Part shown: positions 35,000-42,835 of the stretch, piece by piece | Layout of the letters: each line of letters opens with the position of its first letter | Position numbering within the stretch: the first letter of the stretch is position 1 | From: JABDJZ01 sp047619685 | Lineage (GTDB): Bacteria; Bacteroidota; Rhodothermia; Rhodothermales; UBA10348 | Assembly: GCA_047619685.1 (NCBI GenBank) | Contig: JBLHLC010000025.1 | Location: forward strand, 1-61,374 | DNA: 61,374 nt | Reading direction: 5' to 3' | Notes under the pieces: model-generated | Database searches by the model: none | Told to the model about the DNA's origin: nothing | What the model saw: only the letters and a program-made list of their open reading frames with translations | Made by a program: the position numbers and the translations under genes

Positions 35000-35107
35000 G
35001 GGCTGGGCTGACCTCTGGGTGGGCCTGACCTCTGGGCTGACCCCCGGGCTGGGCCTGACCTCTGGGCTGACCCCTCCGGACAACAGGCGCTCAGGCGCTC
35101 AGGCGCT
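35000..35107. repeat. Short tandem repeats between GH20 and isomerase genes
   Basis: The 24-mer starting GGGCCTGACCTCTGGGCTGA occurs at 35021-35044 and 35051-35074, a 30-bp period, with a degenerate copy just upstream from about 35000. Three exact 8-mers CAGGCGCT follow at 35084-35107. The last two overlap the stop codon of the minus-strand isomerase gene (35099-35101). They look like replication-slippage products. Confidence 0.75.
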
Positions 35108-36043
35108 CCCGACCTCCTTGTAGGCATCAATCACGGCTCGCTCACCGTCCAAGCCGGACTTCGAGTTACCATGCTCCATGCCAACCACGCCCTGGAATCC
35201 CTTCGCCTGGATGTGGCCGAATACATTCTTGTAGTTGATCTCTCCCGTTGTCGGCTCGTCCCTCCCGGGGTTGTCGCCGACCTGGAAATAAGCGATTTCA
35301 TCCCAGGCGGCATCGATGTTGGGGATGAGATTGCCCTCGGTGATCTGCTGGTGGTACAGATCGTCCAGAATCTTGCATGACGGACTGTCCACGGCCCGGC
35401 AGATCTCGTACGCCTGGGGGATTTTCGTCAGGAAAAGTCCGGGGTGGTCTCTGGGATTGAGGGGCTCCAGCACCATTACGATTCCGTGGGGCTCCAAAAT
35501 TTCCGCGGCGCGGCGCAGTGACTCCACGACATTGGCGGTCTGATAACCCATGTCCAGGCGGAGGTCCACATGTCCCGGTACCACGGTCATCCAGGTGGCG
35601 TTGACTCGTTTGGCGACGTCGACCGAGGTCTCAATATCCGCCAGGAACTCGGCCCTCCAGTCTGCCTTGCCACTGGCCAGGTTGGGCTCTTGCCAATAGA
35701 TCTTGTGCGCCACAAAAACGCCCATCGTCATCCCGCGCGCGGCCATCACCCTGGCCATGGCCTCCTGAGTCGTCACATCCCTTCCCTTCATGCCGTTGTC
35801 CTCGAAGGCGGTAAATCCCTCGTCCGCCATAAAGTTGAGCTGCGCGAGCGGGTCCTCCCCTGCCGAATTCCTGAACATGCCCAGATGGGGCGCATACTTC
35901 AGATTGAACGGCAGGGCCGGCTGTTGCGGCCAGAGCCCGGTCGCTGCCGGATGACCGGACGACGAAAGCGGCGAGGCCAATCCGGCAACCGCGCCGGCTG
36001 CAATTGCGGTGGTACCAGAAGTCAAAAAGCGTCTTCGATTCAT
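35099..36043 (-). CDS. Tat-exported sugar phosphate isomerase/epimerase (hydroxypyruvate isomerase-like)
   Basis: A 314-residue AP-endonuclease-2-like TIM barrel preceded by a twin-arginine signal (MNRRRFLTSG plus an Ala/Gly hydrophobic stretch). The mature domain has LKYAPHLGMF, FMADEGFTAFEDNGM, MVLEPLNPRDHPGLFL (metal-binding Glu), CKILDDLYHQQITEGNL and GHIQAKGFQGVVGMEHG. This pattern matches the Hyi hydroxypyruvate isomerase group. It probably interconverts a sugar or 2-oxo/hydroxy acid in the periplasm after folding in the cytoplasm; the substrate is unknown. It starts 4 bp after the ApbE stop and is the last gene of a five-gene minus-strand operon. The TGA stop is embedded in an 8-bp tandem repeat. 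Confidence 0.85.
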   Translation of the reverse strand: MNRRRFLTSGTTAIAAGAVAGLASPLSSSGHPAATGLWPQQPALPFNLKYAPHLGMFRNSAGEDPLAQLNFMADEGFTAFEDNGMKGRDVTTQEAMARVMAARGMTMGVFVAHKIYWQEPNLASGKADWRAEFLADIETSVDVAKRVNATWMTVVPGHVDLRLDMGYQTANVVESLRRAAEILEPHGIVMVLEPLNPRDHPGLFLTKIPQAYEICRAVDSPSCKILDDLYHQQITEGNLIPNIDAAWDEIAYFQVGDNPGRDEPTTGEINYKNVFGHIQAKGFQGVVGMEHGNSKSGLDGERAVIDAYKEVGSA

Positions 36044-36047
36044 GGGT

Positions 36048-37052
36048 CTATGAGTTTTGGCAGATGCCCGATGAGGACGCCCCGGCTAGCGCCGGGCTCC
36101 TGCCCACGCGATGGGTTTCGCCCTGATGAATTGCGATAATCGCGGCAACCGCATGATCTGCGGCAAGCCCAAGTCCCTGGCCAAGCGGGAGTATCGACAA
36201 GGCGGACGCCATGGCATCGGCCGCGGCGGCTGTGGTGGCCACGACCGTCACCAGGCGGCGATCGGTCATGCCCATTCCCGAGTCCGGATCGAGGACGTGG
36301 CTGTAGCGCACCCCCTCATGCGCCACGTTTCGGTAGTTGTCTCCGGAGGTAGCGATGGCAACCCCGGAGGCGAGCCAGACTTCTCGTGCGTCCGTGCTGA
36401 CTGGCACCGAGACTCGCCACCCGCGGGAGTCCGGCGGACTATCCCCCAGGCGCAGGTCGCCGCCTGCGTCTACCAGGCTAATCGGGAAACCAGCCTCCCG
36501 TAAGGTCTCCAGTGCGGCGTCGGCCGCAACACCCTTGGCAATGCCGCCGAAATCGAGTCGAACGCCACCAGTCAATTGTACCGTGCCCTCTCCGATGTCC
36601 ACGAGCCGCCAGCCGGTCGCGCCACGGGCGCCGGCTATTTCCTCCGGGCCCGGAATCGTCCCCCGGCGCATGGAGTGTCTCCAAAGACGCGTAAGGTTGC
36701 CGGCCGTGACATCGAACTTTCCGCCAGACACGGCGGCCCACTCGCGGGCCTCCAACAAGACTCGCCAGAGGTCCTGGGAAACGGCATCCGACCATCCCTC
36801 ACGAACCAGAACAGATACTTCGCTGTCCGGATCGAAGTCGCTGAAGACACGCTCCAACTCGTCTACGCGGTCAAACGCGCGGTCCATGGCCTGGAGTGCG
36901 CCCTGTGGATCCTGGGTGCACACGATGATCCCGAACGTGGTGCCCATCATCGAACGGCTGCCTTGGATTCGCTCCCAATCGTGTGCAGGATCATTCGGCC
37001 CCGATCCCGCGAATCCCGAAACGACTATCGCACCCGCCAGGCCCATGACCAT
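36048..37052 (-). CDS. apbE: FAD:protein FMN transferase (ApbE)
   Basis: A 334-residue ApbE-family flavinyltransferase. It covalently attaches FMN from FAD to Thr/Ser of exported target proteins through Mg2+-dependent catalysis. Visible motifs are SMMGTTFGIIV, LERVFSDFDPDSEVS, GGKFDVTAGNLTRLW, RLDFGGIAKGVAADAA, VDAGGDLR, ATSGDNYRN...RYSHVLDPDSG and the C-terminal ADAMASAL. ATG 37052 gives a hydrophobic N-terminal export segment (MVMGLAGAIVVSGFAG); the frame is open upstream to 37157, but that would overlap the preceding gene and bury the signal. No obvious flavinylation target (Nqr/Rnf subunit or FMN-binding domain) lies in the window. It sits between two Tat-exported redox/sugar enzymes. Confidence 0.88.
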   Translation of the reverse strand: MVMGLAGAIVVSGFAGSGPNDPAHDWERIQGSRSMMGTTFGIIVCTQDPQGALQAMDRAFDRVDELERVFSDFDPDSEVSVLVREGWSDAVSQDLWRVLLEAREWAAVSGGKFDVTAGNLTRLWRHSMRRGTIPGPEEIAGARGATGWRLVDIGEGTVQLTGGVRLDFGGIAKGVAADAALETLREAGFPISLVDAGGDLRLGDSPPDSRGWRVSVPVSTDAREVWLASGVAIATSGDNYRNVAHEGVRYSHVLDPDSGMGMTDRRLVTVVATTAAAADAMASALSILPLGQGLGLAADHAVAAIIAIHQGETHRVGRSPALAGASSSGICQNS

Positions 37053-37113
37053 CCGCCAGGACCCAGCCGCTTTTTCGCAGACGGCGCGGTGTTGCACGTG
37101 GTTGATTGCCGCG

Positions 37114-38457
37114 TCAGGCCTTTCCGGGGACGGGAATCGGGTAACGCCCCTCGGCATCCGGCACCACTGGAGGAGTCGCGTCGAACGCGTACCGCTCGGG
37201 CATGATATTCTCCTCGGAATTCAGCGCATCCTCCCAGGTAACTTCGCGACCGGAGTACGTGGCCATGCGCCCCATAATGGACGTGAGTGTGGCATAGGCC
37301 CCGTTCTCGGCGTCTGCATACTTGTACTCGCCCGCGGCGATCGCGGCAAATAATTCGTCGTGTTCCACCTGGTAGGGATTCGCGTCATTCTTGTCGTCAT
37401 GACGGAAGAGGTCGTGACCCGAGGCCGACACAATCACACCGGGTTGTGGCGCAGTGCCGCTCGTTCCGTGAAACCCTTCGGAAACGCGGTTCGTGCAGCC
37501 CTCAATATGGCGACACTGGCTGAGGACCCTGCCTCCATTCGCATATTCAAATTCCACCATGTGATGATCAAAAATCTGACCATGATCCAGGCCGGTTCTT
37601 ACCTGCCTGCCACCCTGCCCATTGGCTTTGGTCGGATACCCCTGCATCACCCAGTTTCCGACGTCCAGGTTGTGGATGTGCTGCTCGGTGATGTGGTCGC
37701 CGCACAGCCAGTTGAAGTAATACCAGTTCCTCATCTGGTACTCCATTTCGGTCAACTTTCGCCCGGCCTTTTCCTCAAGCCCAGCGCGATCCCGAACCCA
37801 GACGCCTGAACTGTTCCAGTAGACGCGGCCCAGCACGATCTCTCCGATCATACCCGCGTGGAGGCGCTCCACCCACTCCCTGTAGACCGTCTGGTAGTGC
37901 CTCTGGAGGCCCACCACAACATTGAGTTTCTTCCGCTTGGCTTCTTCCGCGGCTGCCAGCACGCGCCGAATACCGGGCCCGTCGGTCGCGACAGGCTTCT
38001 CCATGAAAATCTGCTTCCCGGCTGCGACGGCGGCCTCGAAGTGGATCGGTCGGAATCCCGGGGGCGTGGTCAGAATGATTACGTCCACCAGTGGCAAGAC
38101 GCTCTTGTAGGCATCGAAGCCCACAAACTTGTTCTCTTCCGGCACCTGGACGCGCGAGCGGACCTGAGCGGCCTCCTGGTCTGACGATTCCTTGGTCAGA
38201 TTGTCGTGACACCCATCCAATCGGTCCCGAAAGGCATCCGCCATGGCGACCAGTTGCACATTCTGGCTGGTGGCCAGCGCCTGATACGCCGCCCCGGTCC
38301 CGCGCCCACCGCAGCCGATCAGGCCAACGCGGATCACATCGTCCGTGCTGTAATACGCGCTGCTTTTGCGGGGAAGGGCCGCCGGAAGTGCGAGGGCGCC
38401 ACCGACTACTGCCGTGGTGCGCTGCAGGAAATCGCGTCGAGAAAGGGAGTCTGCCAT
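37114..38457 (-). CDS. Tat-exported Gfo/Idh/MocA family oxidoreductase
   Basis: A 447-residue NAD(P)-binding oxidoreductase with a twin-arginine signal (SRRDFLQRTTAVVGGALALP). The Rossmann motif is VGLIGCGGRGTG, and the EKP motif (FMEKPVATDGPG) marks the catalytic lysine. The C-terminal substrate domain follows: GDHITEQHIHNLDVGNWVM with its His/Asp pair, then FDHHMVEFEYANG. Tat-exported members carry a tightly bound cofactor and act on sugars or glycan residues in the periplasm, like glucose-fructose oxidoreductase or GH109-type enzymes. The exact substrate is unknown. Third gene of the operon, 72 bp after the SUMF1-like gene and 61 bp before ApbE. The Tat-exported isomerase at 35099 is a plausible pathway partner. 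Confidence 0.88.
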   Translation of the reverse strand: MADSLSRRDFLQRTTAVVGGALALPAALPRKSSAYYSTDDVIRVGLIGCGGRGTGAAYQALATSQNVQLVAMADAFRDRLDGCHDNLTKESSDQEAAQVRSRVQVPEENKFVGFDAYKSVLPLVDVIILTTPPGFRPIHFEAAVAAGKQIFMEKPVATDGPGIRRVLAAAEEAKRKKLNVVVGLQRHYQTVYREWVERLHAGMIGEIVLGRVYWNSSGVWVRDRAGLEEKAGRKLTEMEYQMRNWYYFNWLCGDHITEQHIHNLDVGNWVMQGYPTKANGQGGRQVRTGLDHGQIFDHHMVEFEYANGGRVLSQCRHIEGCTNRVSEGFHGTSGTAPQPGVIVSASGHDLFRHDDKNDANPYQVEHDELFAAIAAGEYKYADAENGAYATLTSIMGRMATYSGREVTWEDALNSEENIMPERYAFDATPPVVPDAEGRYPIPVPGKA

Positions 38458-38529
38458 GGGAGGAAATCAGCGAGTGGATAGGTAACAGAGGTTAGGGACA
38501 GGGGCGGACCACCGCAACGGCAAGCCGGG

Positions 38530-39531
38530 TCAGTCTCCCAGGACAAGAGACCAGAATTCCGCGGCTTCCTGGGGCGAGGGCTGCGCTGCGGGACGCACGA
38601 GTCGAAAACCCAGAAACGGCGAATCGGTGTTCCACCAGAAGCTCTTGGGAATCTGCGGGTCTCTCCGTTTCCAGGTCAGGGACGACTGGGTACGGTCGCC
38701 GCAACGCAGGGCGTCCTCCGCATCGTCGAACGCCCCGCCGCGAACCGTGCGCGGATGAAGCTCGGTGGGCTGCACCCACGGATCCGCGGCTTGCTCCCGC
38801 AATACCGCGGCATAGTCAGCCACATACTGATCCATGGTCCATTCCGAAGCGTTCCCCAGCATATCGTGCAAGCCCAGGGCATCGGCTGCCAACTCACCGA
38901 CTCCATGAAGACGCTCCGCGCTGTTGTCCCGGTACCAGGCGTACTGGGCCAGGGGCCGCTCCCCGCCAAGCCGGCAGGCGTTTTCCCACTCTGCCTCCGT
39001 AGGCAGGCGGTAGAACGAGCCGGTTTTTTCGGATAACCACCGCGCATAGTGGAGGGCCCCCCACTGCGTCATCCCCGTAGCCGGGGAGCCAGGGCCGCTT
39101 AGACCTGCCGACGGATCTTCGTACGGGGGACTGGGGCGCGCCACGGCATCTACGTCAAATGGAAGACCCGTCGCGGTGCTGTCTGAGTCCCGGTCTGGAT
39201 AGCGAAAGGTCGCGTACTCATCAAATGTCACCTCGAACTGGCCTATCCAGTAAGGAGAAAGTCCAACGGCCACCGGTTCGGGTTCGTCCTCGCCTCGCGA
39301 AGAGACCGTCAGGGGCGTACCAATGAGCGCCTGCCCGCCGTCCACAAAGACCAGGGTGAAGGACGCCTTGGTGCCGGGGACCCGGACAAACTCCGTCGTG
39401 CCCGTATCCGGACCCACCCCAAGGCCGACCGCGGTGTCTCTGGACGCGGTGCACCCGGTCATCAGAGCGATACAGAGAACTGCCACGGCCGGGACGAACG
39501 GCGCGCGCGTACAGCGGGTCAGTTGAGGCAT
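38530..39531 (-). CDS. SUMF1/FGE-like (formylglycine-generating enzyme family) lipoprotein
   Basis: A 333-residue lipoprotein: signal with lipobox LMTGC (C27), then a SUMF1-type domain. Landmarks are FVDGGQALIGTPLTV, YWIGQFEVTFDEYATF, GMTQWGALHYARWLSEKTG, FYRLPTEAEWENACR, LHDMLGNASEWTMDQY, VRGGAFDD and LGFRLVRP. Many such lipoproteins are not true formylglycine generators but binding or gliding-type (GldJ/K-like) proteins. The copper-binding cysteine pair of aerobic FGE is not evident, so sulfatase activation is doubtful. It overlaps the end of the fusion gene by 13 bp and precedes the Gfo/Idh/MocA gene. No sulfatase gene is present in the window. Confidence 0.85.
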   Translation of the reverse strand: MPQLTRCTRAPFVPAVAVLCIALMTGCTASRDTAVGLGVGPDTGTTEFVRVPGTKASFTLVFVDGGQALIGTPLTVSSRGEDEPEPVAVGLSPYWIGQFEVTFDEYATFRYPDRDSDSTATGLPFDVDAVARPSPPYEDPSAGLSGPGSPATGMTQWGALHYARWLSEKTGSFYRLPTEAEWENACRLGGERPLAQYAWYRDNSAERLHGVGELAADALGLHDMLGNASEWTMDQYVADYAAVLREQAADPWVQPTELHPRTVRGGAFDDAEDALRCGDRTQSSLTWKRRDPQIPKSFWWNTDSPFLGFRLVRPAAQPSPQEAAEFWSLVLGD

Positions 39532-42500
39532 GTATCCCTCAGCACTATATCCAGTTTTTCGAGCAACTCTCCGGCGTCGGTCATGGAGAAGGCCAATGGT
39601 GGTTTCATTTTGATCACGTTGTGCAGCGGCCCGTCGGTAGAAAGCAGTACGCCCAGGTCCTTCATTCTGTCAACGACGTAGCTGGCCTCCAGATCGGCTG
39701 GCTCCAGCGTTTTGTGGTCGCGCACCAACTCCAGCCCCAGGAAGAGGCCCTCCCCTCGTACGTCCCCAATGAGTTTGTGTCTTGACGCCAATTCGGTAAA
39801 CCCGGCTTTCAAGTGTATGCCCACTCTCCGGGCGTGGTCCTGAAGCCCCTCCTCCCGGATGGTATTGAGAACCGCCAGTCCAACCGCCGACGACACCGGA
39901 TTTCCTCCGTACGTATTGAAATACTCCATCCCGTTCGCAAAAGCGTCTGCAATGGCCCGCGTGGTTACGACCGCACCCAGTGGGAAGCCGTTGCCCATGG
40001 GTTTGCCCATCGTAACGATGTCTGGCCGAACGCCGTGGAGCTCGAACGCCCACATATGGCTCCCGACACGGCCAAACCCGGTCTGAACCTCATCTGCGAT
40101 GCAAACAGCCCCGGCGGAGCGCGCGTGCCCGTAGGCGGCTGCCAGATACCCCGACGGCGGCACAATCTGGCCACCACAGCTCAGGATGGACTCGGCAATG
40201 AAGGCGGCCGGCGGGAATCCGCGCGCCGTGAGGTCCGCGGCGGCCCGTTTTGTATCGGCGGCAATGACGTCGGCAGAGACACCCGGGGCTCTGTACGGAT
40301 CCGGCGCCCGCGCGGTCTCCACGTGAAGGGCGCTTCCGCCACCGCCTGGTCCGTCAAACTTGTAGGGGCTGACTTCAACGAGCGACGTCAGATTGCCGTG
40401 GTACCCGCCCTCAAGAACCACCACCCCGGTTCGCCTGGTATAGGCCCGCGCCATGCGGAGTGCCAGGTCATTCGCCTCCGAGCCGCTGTTCACGAAGAAG
40501 CAGACATCCAGTCCCTCGGGAAGCGTGGCGCCCAGCGCCTCGGCGAAGTCCAGAATATTGGGATGCAGGTAGCGGGTGTTCGTATTCAGGACGGATAGTT
40601 GCCGCGACGCCGCCTGGACCACGGCAGGATGTGCGTGCCCCAGGTGGCATACGTTGTTGACGCCGTCCAGGTATGCGCGCCCCTGATCGTCGAACAGATG
40701 CGCACCAATGCCTCTGACGATATGCAGTGGGTCTGAGTAGGCAAGACTCAGATTGGCCCCGAACAGTGCCGCTCGCCGGGATCGAAGGTCCTCTGTCTTG
40801 TTCCCCGCGTACTTCAGCGGCTTTCCCGTCCGCAGAATCAAGTCAGGGTCCGGGCAGATGGAGGCCCATGTCTCGGCTTGGCTGGGGAACGCGACCCCGG
40901 GCAAATTGCCGGTGTTGCCCAGATCGTCGGCAAAGACCTGAAAATGGAGATGGGGCGGCCAGCCGCCGTTCTCCTGGTCTGCTCCCAGGTGGGCGAACTG
41001 CTCTCCTGCCACGAGCCGCGTTCCCGGCGTCAATTGCCCCACAACCTCCCGTCCAAGGTGTCCGAACAGGGTCCAGAAAGGCACACTGTCTGCGAGGTGC
41101 TTCAGGATTACGGTGGGGCCGTAGTCCAGCGGCTGATTGTTGTCTACCACGCTGAGTACTTCGGCGTCGAAAGGCGTCATGACACCCGTCCCGGCGGCCG
41201 CAAAGAGGTCCACGCCAAGGTGTATGGTCCTCTGTCGCTCCGCACCTGCTCCGCCTGCGGTGAACTGACCCGCCCGGTAGCAGATGCGCGGTTCCAGATA
41301 GCGACCAAATGCCATGTCGGCATTCTCGGCTGCCATCGCCCGCCGAAAGGGCTCTTCCCACACACTGGCGTCCGTCGGGTCCAATCCCCCGTCGAACTGG
41401 GTGGTACCCACACTCAGGTCAAACACCGGTCCTTCCAACTGGATGTCCAGAACGGGAGCAGGGCGGGCTGCTTTCAACCAGTCCACCAGATGCGGGGAGC
41501 CGGAGCAAGGTTCAAGACCGCACGCCTGCCGCAATCTGGCTGACATCAATCCCGGCGGGATGTCGTCCAACTTCTCAAGGAGGCTCCAACCCGCGGCCTG
41601 CGATATGACCTGGTAAGGGTCGTCCGGTTCGGTTCTCGCGCGCTCCGCGCTGTGACAGACGCTCACACAGATCCTGGCGGCCACTAAATGCGGGATGGCA
41701 TCAAACTCCTGGTCCGTCAGGGGCGATATCCTGTGATAGCCGGCCACAAGCGCGGCGAGAGCCGCGACAGGGTCTGCGTGCCCCATCGCCAAATAGGCCC
41801 CTGCGACGGCGACCTCTGCCACGAGCCAGGTACGGACCAGATCCCCGAAGTCTATCAGGCCGATCGACGGTGCCTCGCCACGGACGGACCGCAACATGAT
41901 GTTGTGGTCGTTGGCATCCCCATGGATCAACTGCCGCCGCAGGGTCGATAGAGCCGGGAGGGCCGTCTCGAACCCCGCCATGTGCCGCTGCAAAAGCGCC
42001 CGCCGCGACGCGCCTTCGACCTGTCCAATGAGTCTGGCACACACCAGATGAGCTCGCCGCACGTCCCAATCGAAGTCCCGTTCGGCCGCCGGATCCTGCA
42101 TCGGCGCAAGGCGCTGGTCCAGGCGCGCCAAGCTCTCGCCGACAGACCCGAGAAGCGCCGAGCCGTGCGGGCGGAATTCTGCGTAGGGTTCTCCGTGGAC
42201 CCAGGTCGAAAGAAGCACACAATGGACCAGGCCATCGGCGTCAGACCATTCGCCCTGCAATTCTCCGTCGAGCAGCGGCACCGGCATGGGCACTAGTGGC
42301 GCGACCTCGGCCCCGCCGCCGGCGTCGGCACTGTCACCGCCCCCGGCCCCGGCACCGCCCCCGGCCCCGGCCGCCGCCAGCATGGCTCGCTGCATGAGGG
42401 TCACGAACGCCGGCGATTCGCCTCGAAACACAAACCTCAAAACGAAACGGTCCTGTGCGGAATCGAGTCTGAAGTTCCGGTCCCTCTCGCCCGCAAGCGC

Positions 42501-42605
42501 GGTGGCGGTACCCTCTATTCCCCAGAGTGACCTGGCGGCCGCTTCGGCGTCTCCCTCTTCAAAGGACGGTCGAATTCTCAGACTGGACGGGTTGTCCTGC
42601 AGCAT
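39519..42605 (-). CDS. Trifunctional fusion: APH-type kinase, M23 peptidase, class III aminotransferase/phospho-lyase
   Basis: A 1028-residue cytoplasmic-looking fusion. Residues 1-345 are an aminoglycoside/choline/hydroxylysine kinase domain: the catalytic loop IHGDANDHN is at 227-235 and the metal Asp is in IDFGD, 251-255. Residues about 430-585 are a LytM/M23 domain with HLGVD (H462, D466) and PHLHF (H552, H554). Residues about 605-1028 are a PLP fold-type I class III enzyme, with NSGSEANDLALR (706-717), IADEVQTGFGR (837-847) and PLP lysine K868 in MGKPMGNG. The third domain resembles AGXT2L1/2 (phosphoethanolamine and phospho-hydroxylysine phospho-lyases). The kinase resembles hydroxylysine kinase. 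The enzyme probably phosphorylates an amino alcohol and then eliminates phosphate and ammonia. The role of M23 is unclear. A Gly/Ala insert covers 78-98. Confidence 0.87.
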   Translation of the reverse strand: MLQDNPSSLRIRPSFEEGDAEAAARSLWGIEGTATALAGERDRNFRLDSAQDRFVLRFVFRGESPAFVTLMQRAMLAAAGAGGGAGAGGGDSADAGGGAEVAPLVPMPVPLLDGELQGEWSDADGLVHCVLLSTWVHGEPYAEFRPHGSALLGSVGESLARLDQRLAPMQDPAAERDFDWDVRRAHLVCARLIGQVEGASRRALLQRHMAGFETALPALSTLRRQLIHGDANDHNIMLRSVRGEAPSIGLIDFGDLVRTWLVAEVAVAGAYLAMGHADPVAALAALVAGYHRISPLTDQEFDAIPHLVAARICVSVCHSAERARTEPDDPYQVISQAAGWSLLEKLDDIPPGLMSARLRQACGLEPCSGSPHLVDWLKAARPAPVLDIQLEGPVFDLSVGTTQFDGGLDPTDASVWEEPFRRAMAAENADMAFGRYLEPRICYRAGQFTAGGAGAERQRTIHLGVDLFAAAGTGVMTPFDAEVLSVVDNNQPLDYGPTVILKHLADSVPFWTLFGHLGREVVGQLTPGTRLVAGEQFAHLGADQENGGWPPHLHFQVFADDLGNTGNLPGVAFPSQAETWASICPDPDLILRTGKPLKYAGNKTEDLRSRRAALFGANLSLAYSDPLHIVRGIGAHLFDDQGRAYLDGVNNVCHLGHAHPAVVQAASRQLSVLNTNTRYLHPNILDFAEALGATLPEGLDVCFFVNSGSEANDLALRMARAYTRRTGVVVLEGGYHGNLTSLVEVSPYKFDGPGGGGSALHVETARAPDPYRAPGVSADVIAADTKRAAADLTARGFPPAAFIAESILSCGGQIVPPSGYLAAAYGHARSAGAVCIADEVQTGFGRVGSHMWAFELHGVRPDIVTMGKPMGNGFPLGAVVTTRAIADAFANGMEYFNTYGGNPVSSAVGLAVLNTIREEGLQDHARRVGIHLKAGFTELASRHKLIGDVRGEGLFLGLELVRDHKTLEPADLEASYVVDRMKDLGVLLSTDGPLHNVIKMKPPLAFSMTDAGELLEKLDIVLRDTCLN
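42335..42370. repeat. 18-bp tandem duplication in kinase domain
   Basis: The 18-mer CACCGCCCCCGGCCCCGG is repeated exactly at 42335-42352 and 42353-42370. On the minus strand it encodes the Gly/Ala-rich insert of the fusion kinase. In-frame slippage here would change the linker length without disrupting the gene. Confidence 0.7.
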
Positions 42606-42835
42606 GGTTCAGGCGGTTTCTGTTTCGCCAAAATACGAGCCGCACCGCACTCCCGGAGACTGTCTCCAGATCTCTTTCCCTGTCTCGAAACAGTCACGGC
42701 GCCGCCGATTCACATCTCGAATCGGGACATTGTCGGCCCCAGAACCCCGTTTTTGTGGTTTTGATGGCCCCGGCCGTTGTTGGCCTCCTCTTTGCGTCCG
42801 ACGTCTCAGAATTCCTGAACCTTAGGACGGCCGGT
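42606..42835. promoter_or_regulatory. Divergent control region, fusion operon / di-haem peroxidase
   Basis: This 230-bp spacer between divergent genes contains a perfect palindrome GGAGAC-T-GTCTCC (42655-42667) and a wider dyad GACTGT / ACAGTC (42658-42663 and 42690-42695). On the minus strand, a TATTTTGG sequence about 25-32 bases before ATG 42605 is close to the Bacteroidota -7 element. AGGA at 42824-42827 is a plausible ribosome-binding site for the peroxidase. Confidence 0.4.

Noticed and set aside
34994..35107. Tandem repeats considered as a CRISPR-like array
   Set aside because: Units are 8 and 30 bp with no unique spacers and no cas genes. They look like simple slippage repeats.
38530..39531. 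SUMF1-like gene considered as EgtB
   Set aside because: It lacks the DinB-type iron-binding histidines and has a lipoprotein signal. A true EgtB is at 46554.
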